Of a stretch of DNA of 64,000 nucleotides, positions 27,520 to 39,465 are shown in pieces. The notes under the pieces are model-generated. The model was given only the letters and a program-made list of their open reading frames with translations, was not told the DNA's origin and made no database searches. Origin of the DNA: Chlorops oryzae. Lineage: Eukaryota > Arthropoda > Insecta > Diptera > Chloropidae. Numbering within the stretch: position 1 is the stretch's first letter; the number at the start of each line of letters is the position of its first letter. The stretch spans positions 111,790,786-111,854,785 of the forward strand of contig CM035807.1 in assembly GCA_020466095.1 (NCBI GenBank), given 5' to 3'. Made by a program: the position numbers and the translations under genes.

Positions 27520-27780
27520 GAAACAGAAAATATTTAAAATCAGCGCCCAAAAGTATGCATATAAATATTGAGGAACATTTCTGTGAATCTGTGAATTCTT
27601 AAATGTTTATCCATTTAAATACATTCTGATCAAGCCTTGCAACGTTATGCGGACCTTCTCCAAGCCAGAATGAAGCTTGTTTTAAAAGTTTAAAATTTTT
27701 GTTAATATCTCAAATTGATACCTTTTGATTTTTATAAAAAATTTTCTGATAAAGGGCAATACTTAGGGGTATTTAAAAAA
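27520..27780 (+). mobile_element. Degraded MITE, family C
   Basis: It contains AACAGAAAATATTTAAAATC and GCGCCCAAAAGTATGCATAT, matching the left arm of the intact copy at 35189-35450. The right end is not clear. It lies directly left of the family A MITE at 27904. Confidence 0.45.
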
Positions 27781-27903
27781 AATCAAAAAAAAAAATGGCG
27801 GGAGAAAGGTAATACACTGAAAAAATTGAAAAAATTTTTTTTTCTTTTTGTGGGGAAAGTTTCCTCGGTGTAAAAAATTCGCTAAGATTTCTTTTTTTAT
27901 TAC

Positions 27904-28146
27904 TAGGGCTTGGATTTTGTTGGCTTTTATAAATTTAAAGCATACTTTTTGGAGTAAAAATTTTGTTCAACTCTCAAAAATTGAAGATCTAAATCGATTT
28001 TTAACTTCAATATGAATTTTTTTCAATATTAAGAAGCGGTTTGAATTTCAACTTCGTCTAAGCTTATTCGAAAAATGTTGTTAAGAAATATTTTTGCCCC
28101 ATAAAGTATGCTTTAAATTTATAAAATTACCAAAATCCGAGCCCTG
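27904..28146. mobile_element. MITE, family A
   Basis: The left end reads TAGGGCTTGGATTTTGTTGG then AATTTAAAGCATACTTT. The right end on the minus strand reads CAGGGCTCGGATTTTGG then AATTTAAAGCATACTTTATG. Length is about 243 bp, with long inverted arms and no coding. No convincing target duplication was seen at this copy. Confidence 0.7.
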
Positions 28147-28720
28147 CAAGACCCTTTATCCTTAAATATTTCATTGCATACTTTTAGGTCTTTCACTTAA
28201 CCGTTTATTTATATTATTGAGGAACTGGATCAAAATTTCTATAAATGAAATATTTAAAATTTGATATAGAATTAGCCCTTATAATGTATTTTTTCGCTGA
28301 GCTGCCTACAAACTTGAATGCCCTTGACCACAGAAATGACCCCTAATGTTTGAAAAACTGCAACGAATCACTTCAAGTGTTTTCGTAATTTCACGGATTA
28401 ATTTCTTCAGCCAGAAATTACATTTTTATTTCTCTTTTTTTTTAAGCCCATTCCCCTTTGCCATCCTCACTTTATGGTCCGATTGGTGTTTTCTTTTAAT
28501 TCCGCCTTTCATTTGATTACGGTCTCTGATGCTTATCCGCGTTGCAAGGATCTTAGCGTCGCTATCAATTTGAAGTATCGTTATTAAGTACCTTTTATCT
28601 GTTCCATATTTTTGCATTTCTACGTGTTCCCTCGTCCATTTCGTTCCTTTATTTTTGTTCATATTTTGTTTAAATTGATTTTTCTGGCATTTGTAATACC
28701 ATCGTAATTACACGCTCAGC

Positions 28721-28778
28721 CGTGAGTGGCTGAGTGAGTGAGTGAGTGAGTGAGTGAATGACTGAGTGAGTGAGGGAA
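28721..28778 (+). repeat. (GAGT)n microsatellite
   Basis: Imperfect GAGT tetranucleotide repeat. The surrounding DNA (28147-29606) has no recognisable gene. Confidence 0.85.
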
Positions 28779-29606
28779 CGGGCGTGTGGGCTTGTGGACT
28801 GTGGGTAAGAGTGAAGGATGCTCACTCGCGCACCGACACCCTTCAGCATATCGAATGTGTGAGAAATGGACAGCTGCTTTGGTGCACGAATCAATGGGTG
28901 GGTGGGCAGCACAGTGTAGCGCATCATCATCATCATCACGCTTTTATATTCTTATCATTAATTTTTTCTCCTGTCGGGATATCAGGCGACAGGCTCATTT
29001 CTCGTGGCATTCGTTGTTATAGTTGATTGTTTCTTTTTTTCCTCTTAACTTGACCATGAAAATTCAGCGGTGAAATACTATTATCTCATCTGTACACTGG
29101 CCTTCTGACATTCTTGCTTTTGCCTTTGTTCGTTTGCTCGCTGTCTGTTTCTTTATCTTTTGTTTTTTTTTTTTATTACCATTTTCTCTTCGTTTTCCAC
29201 TCGAAGCAATTTGTTTTGACGTTTGCGTTTTGTTGCTCTCCCAGAATTGCGTGCGTGCGTGCATCTTCCAATGCTATTCACCAAATCACCAGACTACAAG
29301 TCATTCCCTGTTGAGTGTTTTCCCTTTGGTCATGCTTAATTAATTGATTAGCTTCGCAAAATCGGTCAATATGGACGTAAACTTTTTCTTTCCATTTTTT
29401 TCTTTCGAAATTTTTTTCACCCTCAGTTGGTGGATAACCGAAGTAATGAGTTGCTAATTAGATTTGTAGTTTCCAGCTTCAGTACATTTTTCTTCGTGTG
29501 TGAACTGGCACATATGATGCCTGCGGTTCATGATTTCAGGTAGGAATGTATAATATCTAAGCTAAGTAAATCGGACTTCTTTTATTAAAATTTATAAGAA
29601 TATAAG

Positions 29607-29864
29607 CTGAGCAACAGATAATTATAACTATTAATAGTTCAATTTAAAACCTAGATGTATGCTTTTGATTATTTTAAAGCCAATTTATATAATTTTAAAG
29701 CATTTACCCAATAGAAATTTTATTAATGCCTTAAAACGCCTAATATTCTTGCTCAATATAATTGCCAAAGCTGCAAAAACGAATAGATTTCTGACCACAA
29801 GAAATATCCCAATATTTATAAGCATTCTTTTAAGCGCCGAATTGAAATATTTTCTGTTGCCCTA
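29607..29864. mobile_element. MITE, family C, degraded
   Basis: The right end on the minus strand reads TAGGGCAACAGAAAATATTT then CAATTCGGCGC, like the intact copy at 35189. The left end begins around GAGCAACAGATAATTATAA. The 68-residue frame inside is chance. Confidence 0.5.
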
Positions 29865-30115
29865 AATATTGAAATTTTTTTTTTTTAAAAGAAGACTTCA
29901 AAACCACAGGATTCAGAAATTTGTCTTTGTTTTTCAAATTTGTTTGTTCACATATCCAAAGAGTATGTAATGCTAAAAGAGGATATAATGTACTCTTTCG
30001 TTGCTTTTAAAAATTAAACACTGAATGCATGAAATCGAGGAAAGAAAGACAACGTTCTATATGAAGACAAGGCAAAAGCTAGGAACAAAACAATCGGACT
30101 TCTAGCCTCAACACA

Positions 30116-32948
30116 TTGAGAAGTAGAGCTGGAGAAACAATCGATAGCGCTATCGATGGTTTAAAACTATCGAAAACATCGATGGTTTTTGAAGACTATC
30201 GATGATGATAGTGAGTTGGGTGATATGATGATGATGATGATGATTGAGATGATGTTGGTGATGATGATGGTGATGATGATAGTGATGATGATGTTGATGA
30301 TGATGGTGATGATGATGGTGATGATGATGGTGATGTGGTGGTGATGATGGCGATGATGATGGTGATGATGATGATTATGATGGTGATGAAGATGGTGATG
30401 ATTATGGAGATGATGATGGTGATGATGATCGTGAAGATGATGATGATGGTGAGGTTGGTGATGATGGTGACAATGGTGAGGTTGGTGATGATGGTGGTGC
30501 GGTTGGTGATGATGGTGTTGATGGTGTTGATGGTGATGATGCTGTTGATTGAGATGATGATGATGGTGTTGATGGTGATGATGGTGATATTGTTGATGGT
30601 GTTGATGGTGTTCATGAAGTTTATGGTGATGATGCTGATTATGGTGATGATGGTCATGATGGTGAGGTTGGTGATGATGGTGACGTTGGTGACGATGGTG
30701 AGGTTGGTGATGATGGTGGTGCGGTTGGTGATGATGGTGTTGATGGTTTTGATGGTGATGATGCTGATGATTGAGATGATGATGATGGTGTTGATGGTGA
30801 TGATGGTGATGATGGTGATGATGGTGATGATGGTGATGATGGTGTTTATGGTGATGATAGTGATGATGGTGATGATGGTGGGGATGGTGTTGATGGTGTT
30901 GATGGTGTTGATGGTGTTGATGGTGTTGATGGTGTTGATGGTGATGATGGTGATGATGGTGGGGATGGTGTTGATAGTGCTGATGGTGTGATGGTGATGA
31001 TGGTGATGATGGTGATGATGGTGATGATGGTGATGATGGTGATGATGGTGATGATGGTGATGATGGTGATGATATTGTTGATGGTGTTGATGGTGTTTAT
31101 GGTGATGATGGTGATGATGGTGATGATGGTGATGATGGTGATGATGGTGATGATGGTGATGATGGTGTTGATAGTGTTGATGGTGTTGATGGTGATGATG
31201 ATGGTGATGATGGGGGTGATGATGATGACGATGATGGTGATGATGGTGATGATGGTGATGATGGTGTTGATAGTGTTGATGGTGTTGATGGTGTTGATGG
31301 TGATAATTTTGGTGAGGTTGGTGATGATGATGGTGGTGGTGTGGTTGATGATGATGGTGATGATGGTGATGATATTGTTGATGGTGTTTATGGTGATGAT
31401 GGTGAGGTTGGTGATGATGGTGATGATGGTGTTGATAGTGTTGATGGTGTTGATGGTGTTGATGGTGATGATGATGGTGATGATGAGGGTGATGATGATG
31501 ACGATGATGGTGATGATGGTGATGATGGTGATGATGGTGATGATATTGTTGATGGTGTTGATGGTGTTGATGGTGTTGATGGTGTTGATGGTGATGATGA
31601 TGGTGATGATGGGGGTGATGGGGGTGATGATGATGACGATGATGGTGATGATGGTGATGATGGTGATGATGGTGATGATGGTGTTGATAGTGTTAATGGT
31701 GTTGATGGTGTTGATGGTGATAATTTTGGTGAGGTTGGTGATGATGATGGTGGTGGTGTGGTTGATGATGATGGTGATGATGGTGATGATATTGTCATCG
31801 GCCTGAAGTCTTCTTCTGCATCTCCCATGTCCCTCCGAACCCCACCATGGCTTGTTTGAAATCAGCCCACGGGCTTAACGAGCCATTGACTTGAGCAGTG
31901 ATGCCCGCTTAGCGCTTTTCGCGCTAGATCTAGCACTTTTGGAAGGCCTTCGGCGCGAAGACATCTTTTTAGCGCGAAGCTATTTTTGCGCGAAATTTAA
32001 CGCTTTTTCGTTGCGTTCATTTAAGTTTCCAAAGTAGTTTTTCCTTCAATTCAATATTTAATCATTTGTTTTATAATAAATATTCAAAGAAAAGAAAGTC
32101 AAAATATACTATGATCTTTTTAGAACAACAACACGTTCCCATCCAAAAACGCTTTCTTTTGGGTGATTTAGCGGTTTTTGAAATTAGAAATCGGGAGTCA
32201 ATGATTTCCGGTGCTTTTTTGCGCGTTTTCAAATTTAATCAACGCCTTTTGTTTCTGAGGAGTTGGAAACACCGATGGTGTTGATGATGATGACGGTGAT
32301 GATGATTATGACTTACGCATGTTCTTGCTTCATCAGGTCTCGAAAAATCTTTAGAAATTCTGCGAGTCTTAAGTGTCCCATTTTACAAACCAAATGAGAA
32401 TTATAGGCGTCAGGCTAACATTTTATTCTATGCACTGATGCGAGATTGAGGGGTTTTTTCCATTTTGATGGAATATTTTGATTTTACCTTTAACCAAAAA
32501 TTGCTTCAAATGTTTGCAAGGGATTTTTTACTGATCATTTTCCTAAAGAAAACAGAAATTGAGAGATTTTTTCAATATCCAAGGGAAAAGAGTCACCAAA
32601 ATACTGCCTAGCATCAGTGCTGGTTACAAAGTATTGAGAATTGAGTAAGAATGGTTTTAAAATTCGGCTTCTTGTATACTTTCACGTGATATTAAATTAT
32701 GAGGGATACTTATGCACAGTATTTTATTAAATTATTATAGAACCACCATTAAATTTTTAAAATTTAAAACTTTCAAATATTGTTGATATTTAAATGTTAA
32801 ACAGCTCAAATATGCTTGATTGAATTCACTAGAAATTTTCCAAAAAAATCAGTTTACATTTTAAAATATATCTTCCGACAGTGCTTTCGATACTATCGAC
32901 TATTAAGACTATCGCAACTATCGATATTTCTCCAGCTCTATTGAGAAG
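30116..32948. mobile_element. hAT-type non-autonomous element filled by a microsatellite
   Basis: A perfect 8-bp direct repeat TTGAGAAG lies at 30116-30123 and 32941-32948. Between them the ends are inverted: TAGAGCTGGAGAAACAATCG (30124 onward) and TAGAGCTGGAGAAATATCG (minus strand from 32940), each followed by clusters of CTATCGAT-like motifs. An 8-bp duplication with TAGAG-type ends is the signature of hAT elements. The interior has no transposase: about 1.6 kb of GATGGT microsatellite (30210-31793) and about 1 kb of unique DNA with repeated GCGCGAA/GCGCTTTT words near 31905-31990. The element body spans 30124-32940, 2,817 bp. Confidence 0.8.
30210..31793 (+). repeat. GATGGT/GATGATGGT microsatellite block, 1.6 kb
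   Basis: Almost pure trinucleotide-based repeat built from GATGGTGAT, GATGGTGTT and GAGGTTGGT words. There is a longer duplicated segment: the block at about 31205-31370 is repeated near 31617-31785, including the words GGTGATAATTTTGGTGAGG and GGTGGTGGTGTGGTTGATG. All frames are open (Met/Val, Asp/Gly, or Ser/Pro/Thr-rich), which is what a pure trinucleotide repeat gives; none is a protein gene. Confidence 0.95.
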
Positions 32949-35188
32949 TGTTTTTCATTCTAATTGTTTTTCGGCAGTCCCGCGCTTGTCCGTCGATTGC
33001 GTGACAATGTGTGAATTTGTGTGTGCGTCCATAGCCATACGTAAATTTGTACAAATTTGGATGATGTGTACCTTTTGCATATTTTCGCCTTGTCTGCTTG
33101 TGAAGAGACGATTGAGACGATTTGCTTTCTCATGAGAGTGAAATCACTGCTCTTAACCGGTTTGTTCGTTTGTGTATTTGAGTGGTTTGTGGGTGAGGGA
33201 TGTTTGGGGATGTAGTATCGGAGAGTTTTTCTTATCTTCCCCGTGCGTCCCTCTCCAACAAACCAACTTTGTTGCCGCGTAAAATGAACGATGAACATGT
33301 TGAATGCACATTGAATTCGCCGTCGGCAGATTCACGCTATTTGAGTGTCCTGTCATCGAATTAATAGATGTTATCACGTCAAAATATCGATTAATAGGAA
33401 TATGGTCGATATATCTATATATTTTTATGATATATTGTTATCGATACTGCATTCAGTCAATAAATAGTTTTTCACATATCACCCATCCCTCGTAAGTGCG
33501 CAAAAATTTTGACATTAACTTAATATGTTTGTACCACCAGTTGCATAAAGCAATTGAGAATTATACACTAAATGAAAAATCTCAGATTATTTTGAAAAAT
33601 ATTTTGAAGAAATTCCATTTAAAATCAATCAAATGCATTTTCCATTAAATTACTTTTTCAAATCAAATAAAGACAAGACATTAGTAGGTACTGGGAACTT
33701 CTTCCATCATGACGAGCTGAAATTCTACCCATCTCTCACTGTTAGGATATAGCAATATTTATTAATAATTTTCAAGCTCTTAATTTTCCTGGATAACGAA
33801 AATTTGTCACATAAGAAAGTGTAATAAAAATAATTTTCAAAAATTTAATAAAGAATCTCGCAAAGCTGTGTTCACTTGAAAGAAATTCTAATCTAAGAAC
33901 TGAAAATTTTTATGACTCTATCTGAGGCAGAAAAGCCCCACTTCAACTTCGAGTCGAAGGCATAAAGAAGTAAAATGATAATATCCCGCACAATAAGCTG
34001 ATAGGTTGAATAGTCTTTCTTTCTTTTTTGAGAGAAATACTCCCCCATCCCCCTTTCGGCGGAAAGGTATTTGCTTAAACGATACCAAGAGACGTCCAAA
34101 GGCCACAAAGTACGAAAGTGTGTGCTCAATGGAGAAAAAAAAGAATGGAAAAAGCTCTGCGCGAGTTCAACTGATAAATGATGATGCCCGCCCCCCAAAA
34201 GCGTCGATTCGAAATGGCCGATGCTGGTGCATGGCCCTGAAAGGGGAGCACCCAAGTGAGAAGCATAAAAATGGCTGCGTTGACGGAAAAGCTGCGAAAT
34301 GAAAAGCAAATAAGTTATTATGGGAAAAAGTGACAAGACGAGCACATTTTTTCCTTTCACAGTCGCTTTTACACTGTTGAGCTTTATAAATGGTGAACGT
34401 GTTTGCTTCTCAAGTGGTATATGCTAATAACATTGCGTGGGTATCATTTACGAGGGTCGATCTTTTTTTTTTTTGTTAATAAAATGTCATGTCCTTTGAA
34501 CGGCGGTAGGAGCCAAATGAAAACTCGTGCCTTTAAACGGTAGAAACTGATTTTTTATATTTTTATTTTTAATTTTACTTTTGATTTCTAATAGGAAATT
34601 AAAGGGTGCCCACAATATTTGATGCCGGCAACGTCTGTGCTTTATTTTTCGCTGCCATTTTATGCGAAAATCATCATAATTTGACAAAATCAATTCCCAA
34701 TTTCACCCGTTATATTTTAGAAGGTCTTTGCGAAAGAGTAATTTCTGCCTGATTGTGGCTTTATTTTAGAAACAAACTTTCCATTCATCCCTCGTAATGA
34801 ATTTGTTTCGGTAGCGCATTACCGCGATAAATGCAACGCAAGTAAATATAAAAGATTTGAAGGGAGTTTGTGACAGCTGTAAAGAGCATCAAGGCTTGTC
34901 ACTTATAAATTATGATGCCACTTTAATGTTATTTGCTCAAGAAGCTCCAATTTATTTATTTCTGTTTGACAACATTTTTATTTAAGCACACGCTTTCAAG
35001 CGGATTTGAAATGTTTGCGTGCATTTTGTAATTTTTAAGATATTATTCATCTTTGAATTGTTTTTGCTTTTATTTGCAGAGTTTAAAATGTTTGTTCAAA
35101 TAATTATGCTGAGGAAAAAAAAAGATCCTCAAAGCGCTTAAGTTTATAATAAAATACAGAAAATATGGTCAAAACTCTGCCTAATGAA
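32949..35188. other. Non-coding DNA, nothing recognised
   Basis: Several short frames on both strands (32881-33495, 33893-34360) have no domain. TATCGAT words continue near 33380-33455. No RNA gene or repeat end was recognised. Confidence 0.4.
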
Positions 35189-35458
35189 TAGGGCAACAGA
35201 AAAAATTTTAATTCAGCACCCAAAAGTATGTATTTAAATATTCCGAATATTTCCGGTACTGATAAATTGCTTCATTTTTGTAGTTTCGCCCATTTATTCA
35301 CATTTTAAGGAAGGGTTTTGCATGATCTGCGGATATCTTTAAAGCATTTTTAAAGCTCCGTTTATGAAGGCTTAAAATGATATCAATTGGTTTTAAAATA
35401 TTCAAATGCATACCTTTAGGTGCTGAATCGAAATATTTTCTATTGCCCTACTAATGAA
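35181..35458. mobile_element. Intact hAT-type MITE, family C, with 8-bp duplication
   Basis: A perfect CTAATGAA duplication lies at 35181-35188 and 35451-35458. The 262-bp body (35189-35450) starts TAGGGCAACAGAAAAAATTT and ends, on the minus strand, TAGGGCAATAGAAAATATTT, followed by shared CAGCACC and TATG-ATTTAAATATT blocks. This is the reference copy for the degraded members at 27520, 29607, 53211 and 53376. Confidence 0.9.
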
Positions 35459-35706
35459 CAGGGCTCAGAATCTGATTTTGTTGAATTTAAAAAATTAAAG
35501 CATACTTTATGGGGCACAATTTTTTTTTTTTTACCAACATTTTGCGAATAAGTTTAGCGAAGTTGAACTTCAATCCGCCTTTTTTGCTTAAAAAAATTTA
35601 TATTGAAGTAAAAAAATCGATTAGAATCTTAACTTTATGTGAGTTAAAGACAATTTTTACTCCATAAAGTATGCTTTAAATTTATAAATGCAACAAAGTC
35701 CGAGCC
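35459..35706. mobile_element. MITE, family A, abutting the family C MITE
   Basis: It starts CAGGGCTCAGAATCTGATTT directly after the CTAATGAA of the preceding element and ends with TAAAGTATGCTTTAAATTTA, then CAACAAAGTCCGAGCC. The arms match the family A copies at 27904, 48210 and 50866. No CTAATGAA follows on its right. Confidence 0.7.
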
Positions 35707-37374
35707 GAGTGCTGAAATCGGGAAAAATAAGATTCTCCGCAAAAACAAATTCGATACATTGAATAAAAAATACTAAGAAGGCAAAGAAATATAGTTTTCT
35801 AAATTGTTTCCATAAAAAATCAATATCGAGCGGTCCTTTTATGAGAGGTTCGACTGTTACTCTATATTAATAAAAATTTGCATTTAACGTTGTAAGTTTT
35901 AGAACCATAGAATACTCCACTATCGATCGGAAAGGGTCTGAATCTTTACCTAAAATTTTGAGTAGCCCCTAAGCATATGCTGCATAAATTGATATGAACC
36001 GATAATGGATCATAAATTCCCTAAACATACATGTCAATCCTTTCTGATCTCATGACAGAGAATCCCTAAAAATTTCATTTTTTCCGTCAGTCCATATAAT
36101 TCTTAAATACTGCTCGAGGTTATTTGGTGTCAACATGAACATTTTGTGACATATAGACTTGTACTTGAACGGAAAAAAAATCGCAATTTGAAAGGACATT
36201 CATTTTGAGTGCTCATTGAATGGTTTGAGCACACTTGCAAAATGAAACGAAATTATTCCACAAACGCAATGGCGCTTGTTTCGTGAAAAAGGCTTGTTTT
36301 CATCATTAACACAAAATCCTTTTGGGGCGCATCCATGACACGTAAAAGCCAGGCGAAGCCGATTTGCCGTTGAGCTGCAAATATTCTATTTGAATTTTCA
36401 ACTTTTCAATATCGGTTGGAGTGCTCGATAATACGATGATGAGTTGTTTCGGCCATTCATCCATGTTGGCATGCATGTATTTATGAAGGTACATACATAC
36501 ATATATAGTAGGCATTTTCGTATCAAGCTCACATCTGTGACCTTTCACACTTAAGTCATTGCCGGGTATGAGCCAAATTAGCTTAGAGCGGAGGCAATTC
36601 TACCGAAAGCCCTCAGAGCCGAACAAGCACATCAGAATTCTTCTGCACTATCGATGCCAACCAAACCGATGCCCGTATCGTCGCCATCGTCATCGCCATC
36701 ACCATCACCATCATCATCAGCAGCAGTAGCAGTAGCAATGGCATCAGCAATACTCCCATCATTCTGATGTGTTTTATTCACTACTTTGTGCGTGTGTCGA
36801 TGTGTGTCGTGAGTGATTTTAAATCCGCTTTAAATGTTGACACTGACACTTTTGTCAATTTCCGGTTACGGTTGTTCAGCGCGTAGGCTGTAATGTCAAG
36901 CCTTTCATTTGGTATTAACCGAATGTATTCCGTACATATGTATGTTATGTATGCATATACCTCGTACGTCAGGTGGTTGTGGGCATAACAGCCAAAAGGG
37001 TGAAAAACGGTAACGTCAATGCAGTAAATTAGCAAACTGCCTCAGGCAGACAACAGACTCACATGTCCATGGATGTTGGTATGCTGTAATGTGGATACAC
37101 ATATGCAACATAAATGCGTGTGTGCGTGTGTGTGCGTGTGTGTATTATAAATTCTTAATGAATTTACATTTAGTTGAAAAGTGAATTTCATTTTCCCTCC
37201 TACTGAAAATCATTTAAAAATCCTATTTTGATAACTTTTCGTCTATTTCAAACTGTTGAAGTGTAAAGTGGCTTGAAAAATTTTCAGATGAAACGTGTTC
37301 AGAAATCAACTTTGTAGTATTTGAAACCATAAATTTTGGTATTTAATGGAATATTATTGCAAAAATAATTATTA
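35707..37374. other. Non-coding DNA with a solitary pogo-like end
   Basis: At 35831-35858 the minus strand reads ACAGTCGAACCTCTCATAAA, the kind of end seen on the pogo-like MITE at 37375, but no partner end was found. Trinucleotide repeats of CATCAC/CAGCAG type lie at 36680-36745 and (GT)n at 37112-37142. No gene was recognised. Confidence 0.4.
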
Positions 37375-37565
37375 CAGTCGAACTTCCGTTTAATGAACGT
37401 CTATACAATGAAGCTCTATTTACTATGAAAACATTTCAAACGCATAGCTTTTTCGTTCCACTTTCAGTGTGCGTGTGTTTATAATTTCTGTAAAATGAAA
37501 TTTCTATATAATGAAGTGATTTTCTGGTACCGTGCGAATTCATTATCTAAAGGGAAATTCGACAG
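37375..37565. mobile_element. pogo/Tc1-like MITE with TA duplication
   Basis: The left end, after TA, reads CAGTCGAACTTCCGTTTAAT. The right end, read on the minus strand after TA, reads CTGTCGAATTTCCCTTTAGA. Internal ATAATGAA words are repeated. The size of 191 bp, the CAGTCGAA-type ends and TA flanks fit a non-autonomous Tc1/mariner/pogo element. Confidence 0.65.
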
Positions 37566-37957
37566 TATTTTGTTTTCTTCTATCTTCTCTATCAACAGAA
37601 GTCTTTTCAGAACTGTGAAAGCAAATTAAAACGGTTTTTTTTTGCAGCACTAAGCTATACGAAAGTATAGATATATTTCCATTTTTCCTCTTAGTGAATT
37701 ATTTCTAATTGATGTGGACACGCTGAATATCTTTATCGTCTTTTTGACACCAACGAAAAGCAGTTCCGGTACTGTAAGTTATGAGTCTGAAGAACTGGAA
37801 AAAAAAACTTTTGGTGGTCTTTTTTTTTTTAATGACACGCATATCAGTACTGAGAGTGTCTGTATGGGCTTACGTTTTTGTTAATATATCCTAAAATTAC
37901 CTTTTGAATTTGATAAAAAAAATTTTAGTTAAAGGTAATACTCAGAGGTATCTTTTA

Positions 37958-38350
37958 GAAGTAGCGAGCAAGTGGCGCGAAAACGGTAATACACTGAAAA
38001 TTTTTCTAAATTTGTATTTTCTTTGTTGTGAAAGTTTTTTTCTCAGTGTAAAAATAAAAAAAAATTTTTTTTTAATTTTCGGTTTTTTTAGAAGTAGCGA
38101 GCAAGTGGCGCAAAAACGGGAATACACTGAAAAAAAATTTTAATTTTTATTTTCTTTGTTGTGAAAGTTTTTTTCTCAGTGTAAGACTTAAAATTTTTTT
38201 TTTTAATTTTCGGTTTTTTTAGAAGAAGCGAGCAAGTGGCGCCAAAAAGGGAATACACTGTAAAAAATTTTAAAATTTTTATTTTCTTTGTTGTGAAAGT
38301 TTTTTTCTCAGTGTAAAATTTAAAAAAAAATTTTTTTTAATTTTCCGTTT
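37958..38350 (+). repeat. Three tandem units of about 132 bp, each a foldback
   Basis: Units begin at 37958, 38091 and 38222 with GAAGTAGCGAGCAAGTGGCG (the third has GAAGAAGCG). Each unit has AATACACTGAAAA near its start and TTTTTTTCTCAGTGTA further on, so the CACTGA words face each other about 50-60 bases apart. A related single copy lies at about 27790-27870. Confidence 0.8.
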
Positions 38351-39433
38351 TATAAACTATCAGCGGCTATTTGTTTCATCTTTTTATCTTAATTCGTTTT
38401 TGAGATATAAATTTTTTAAAAATGGCTTAATAAAAAGGGGTTTTTAAAGATATTTCAAGGACACTGGGAAATAGAAACCTAAAAACCTGTTCCTACAGTG
38501 TTTTAAGGTTGCATCTATTCAAAAATCAACAAAACCTTAAAATCCCTTTCATTGGGCCGCAGTCGGCAAGACCCTTTATAATTAAGCCTTAATAAAACCA
38601 TTTACCATTTTTAGACCATTTAAAAGTTACCATTCAACAATTTAATCCGTTTTTTAATATATCAACAGGGCATTTGAGCCGTCTTAAAAGTGCTGAAACT
38701 CGAAGGCGACGCGGTCCTAAACAAAAGAAAAAGGTTAAACGAAAAATTTGGGCATGATTTGAAATCATTTTTCATTGGAATTTAGAGATCCCTAAGAGGA
38801 CTTCAATTTTTCTCAAAACGTCTGAAAGAGAGCTACAAAATTTTTATTTCTTTCAAGTGGTTTTAAAAATCTCTTTTAAAGGAGCCAAAAGAAGCCGAAC
38901 ACAAGTCGACTTAATCTGTTCTTCTACATAGCGTCCTTCCATGCAAAGCATTTCGAAAGAAAAATCAAGAAAATTGTATGAATTTTAGGCATTTAGAGAA
39001 AGAAGAGTGGTTAAAAGGTTCTCCGATCTTGATAAATTACTCTATGGACCCCTCTTGAGCTTGAAATTAATACAGCCTAATTGTACAAACGAATTCAACA
39101 AAATAACGGCTTATTTTCATTATCATATCTTTGCATATTTAGTCCAATGAATTCCTTCCTTCAAAAATCCTTTTAGATCTATAAATTTCATTTTCCTATT
39201 TACGATTTTTACAATTTCTTTTCTTCTCGAATTCCCCATCCCTGATATAGTCTTCAAAAGAAAGTAATTTTAGCTTTAAAGCTCTTAAGCCAATATTAAA
39301 TGTAGCAGAAAAAGAGAAAAACATAAAATTACGAGGGTCCAACAAACAAATGGAAATCATCGAAATATGCTTATATATACAAATATAGTTCATCAAAAAG
39401 CAAAGAAAGAATGAAAGGAAGTGTGAGAGCGAA

Positions 39434-39465
<32 letters not shown>

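Noticed and set aside
30196..31859. Long frames of Met/Val, Asp/Gly and Ser/Pro strings up to 272 codons
   Set aside because: Pure trinucleotide microsatellite translated in several frames on both strands; no start context or conserved domain.
33893..34360. 155-codon minus-strand frame
   Set aside because: Low support: no domain, and frames are open on both strands.
36670..36745. His/Ser or Asp/Gly-rich coding exon
   Set aside because: CATCAC/CAGCAG microsatellite with no splice sites linking it to dsf, despite that protein's His-rich region in Drosophila.
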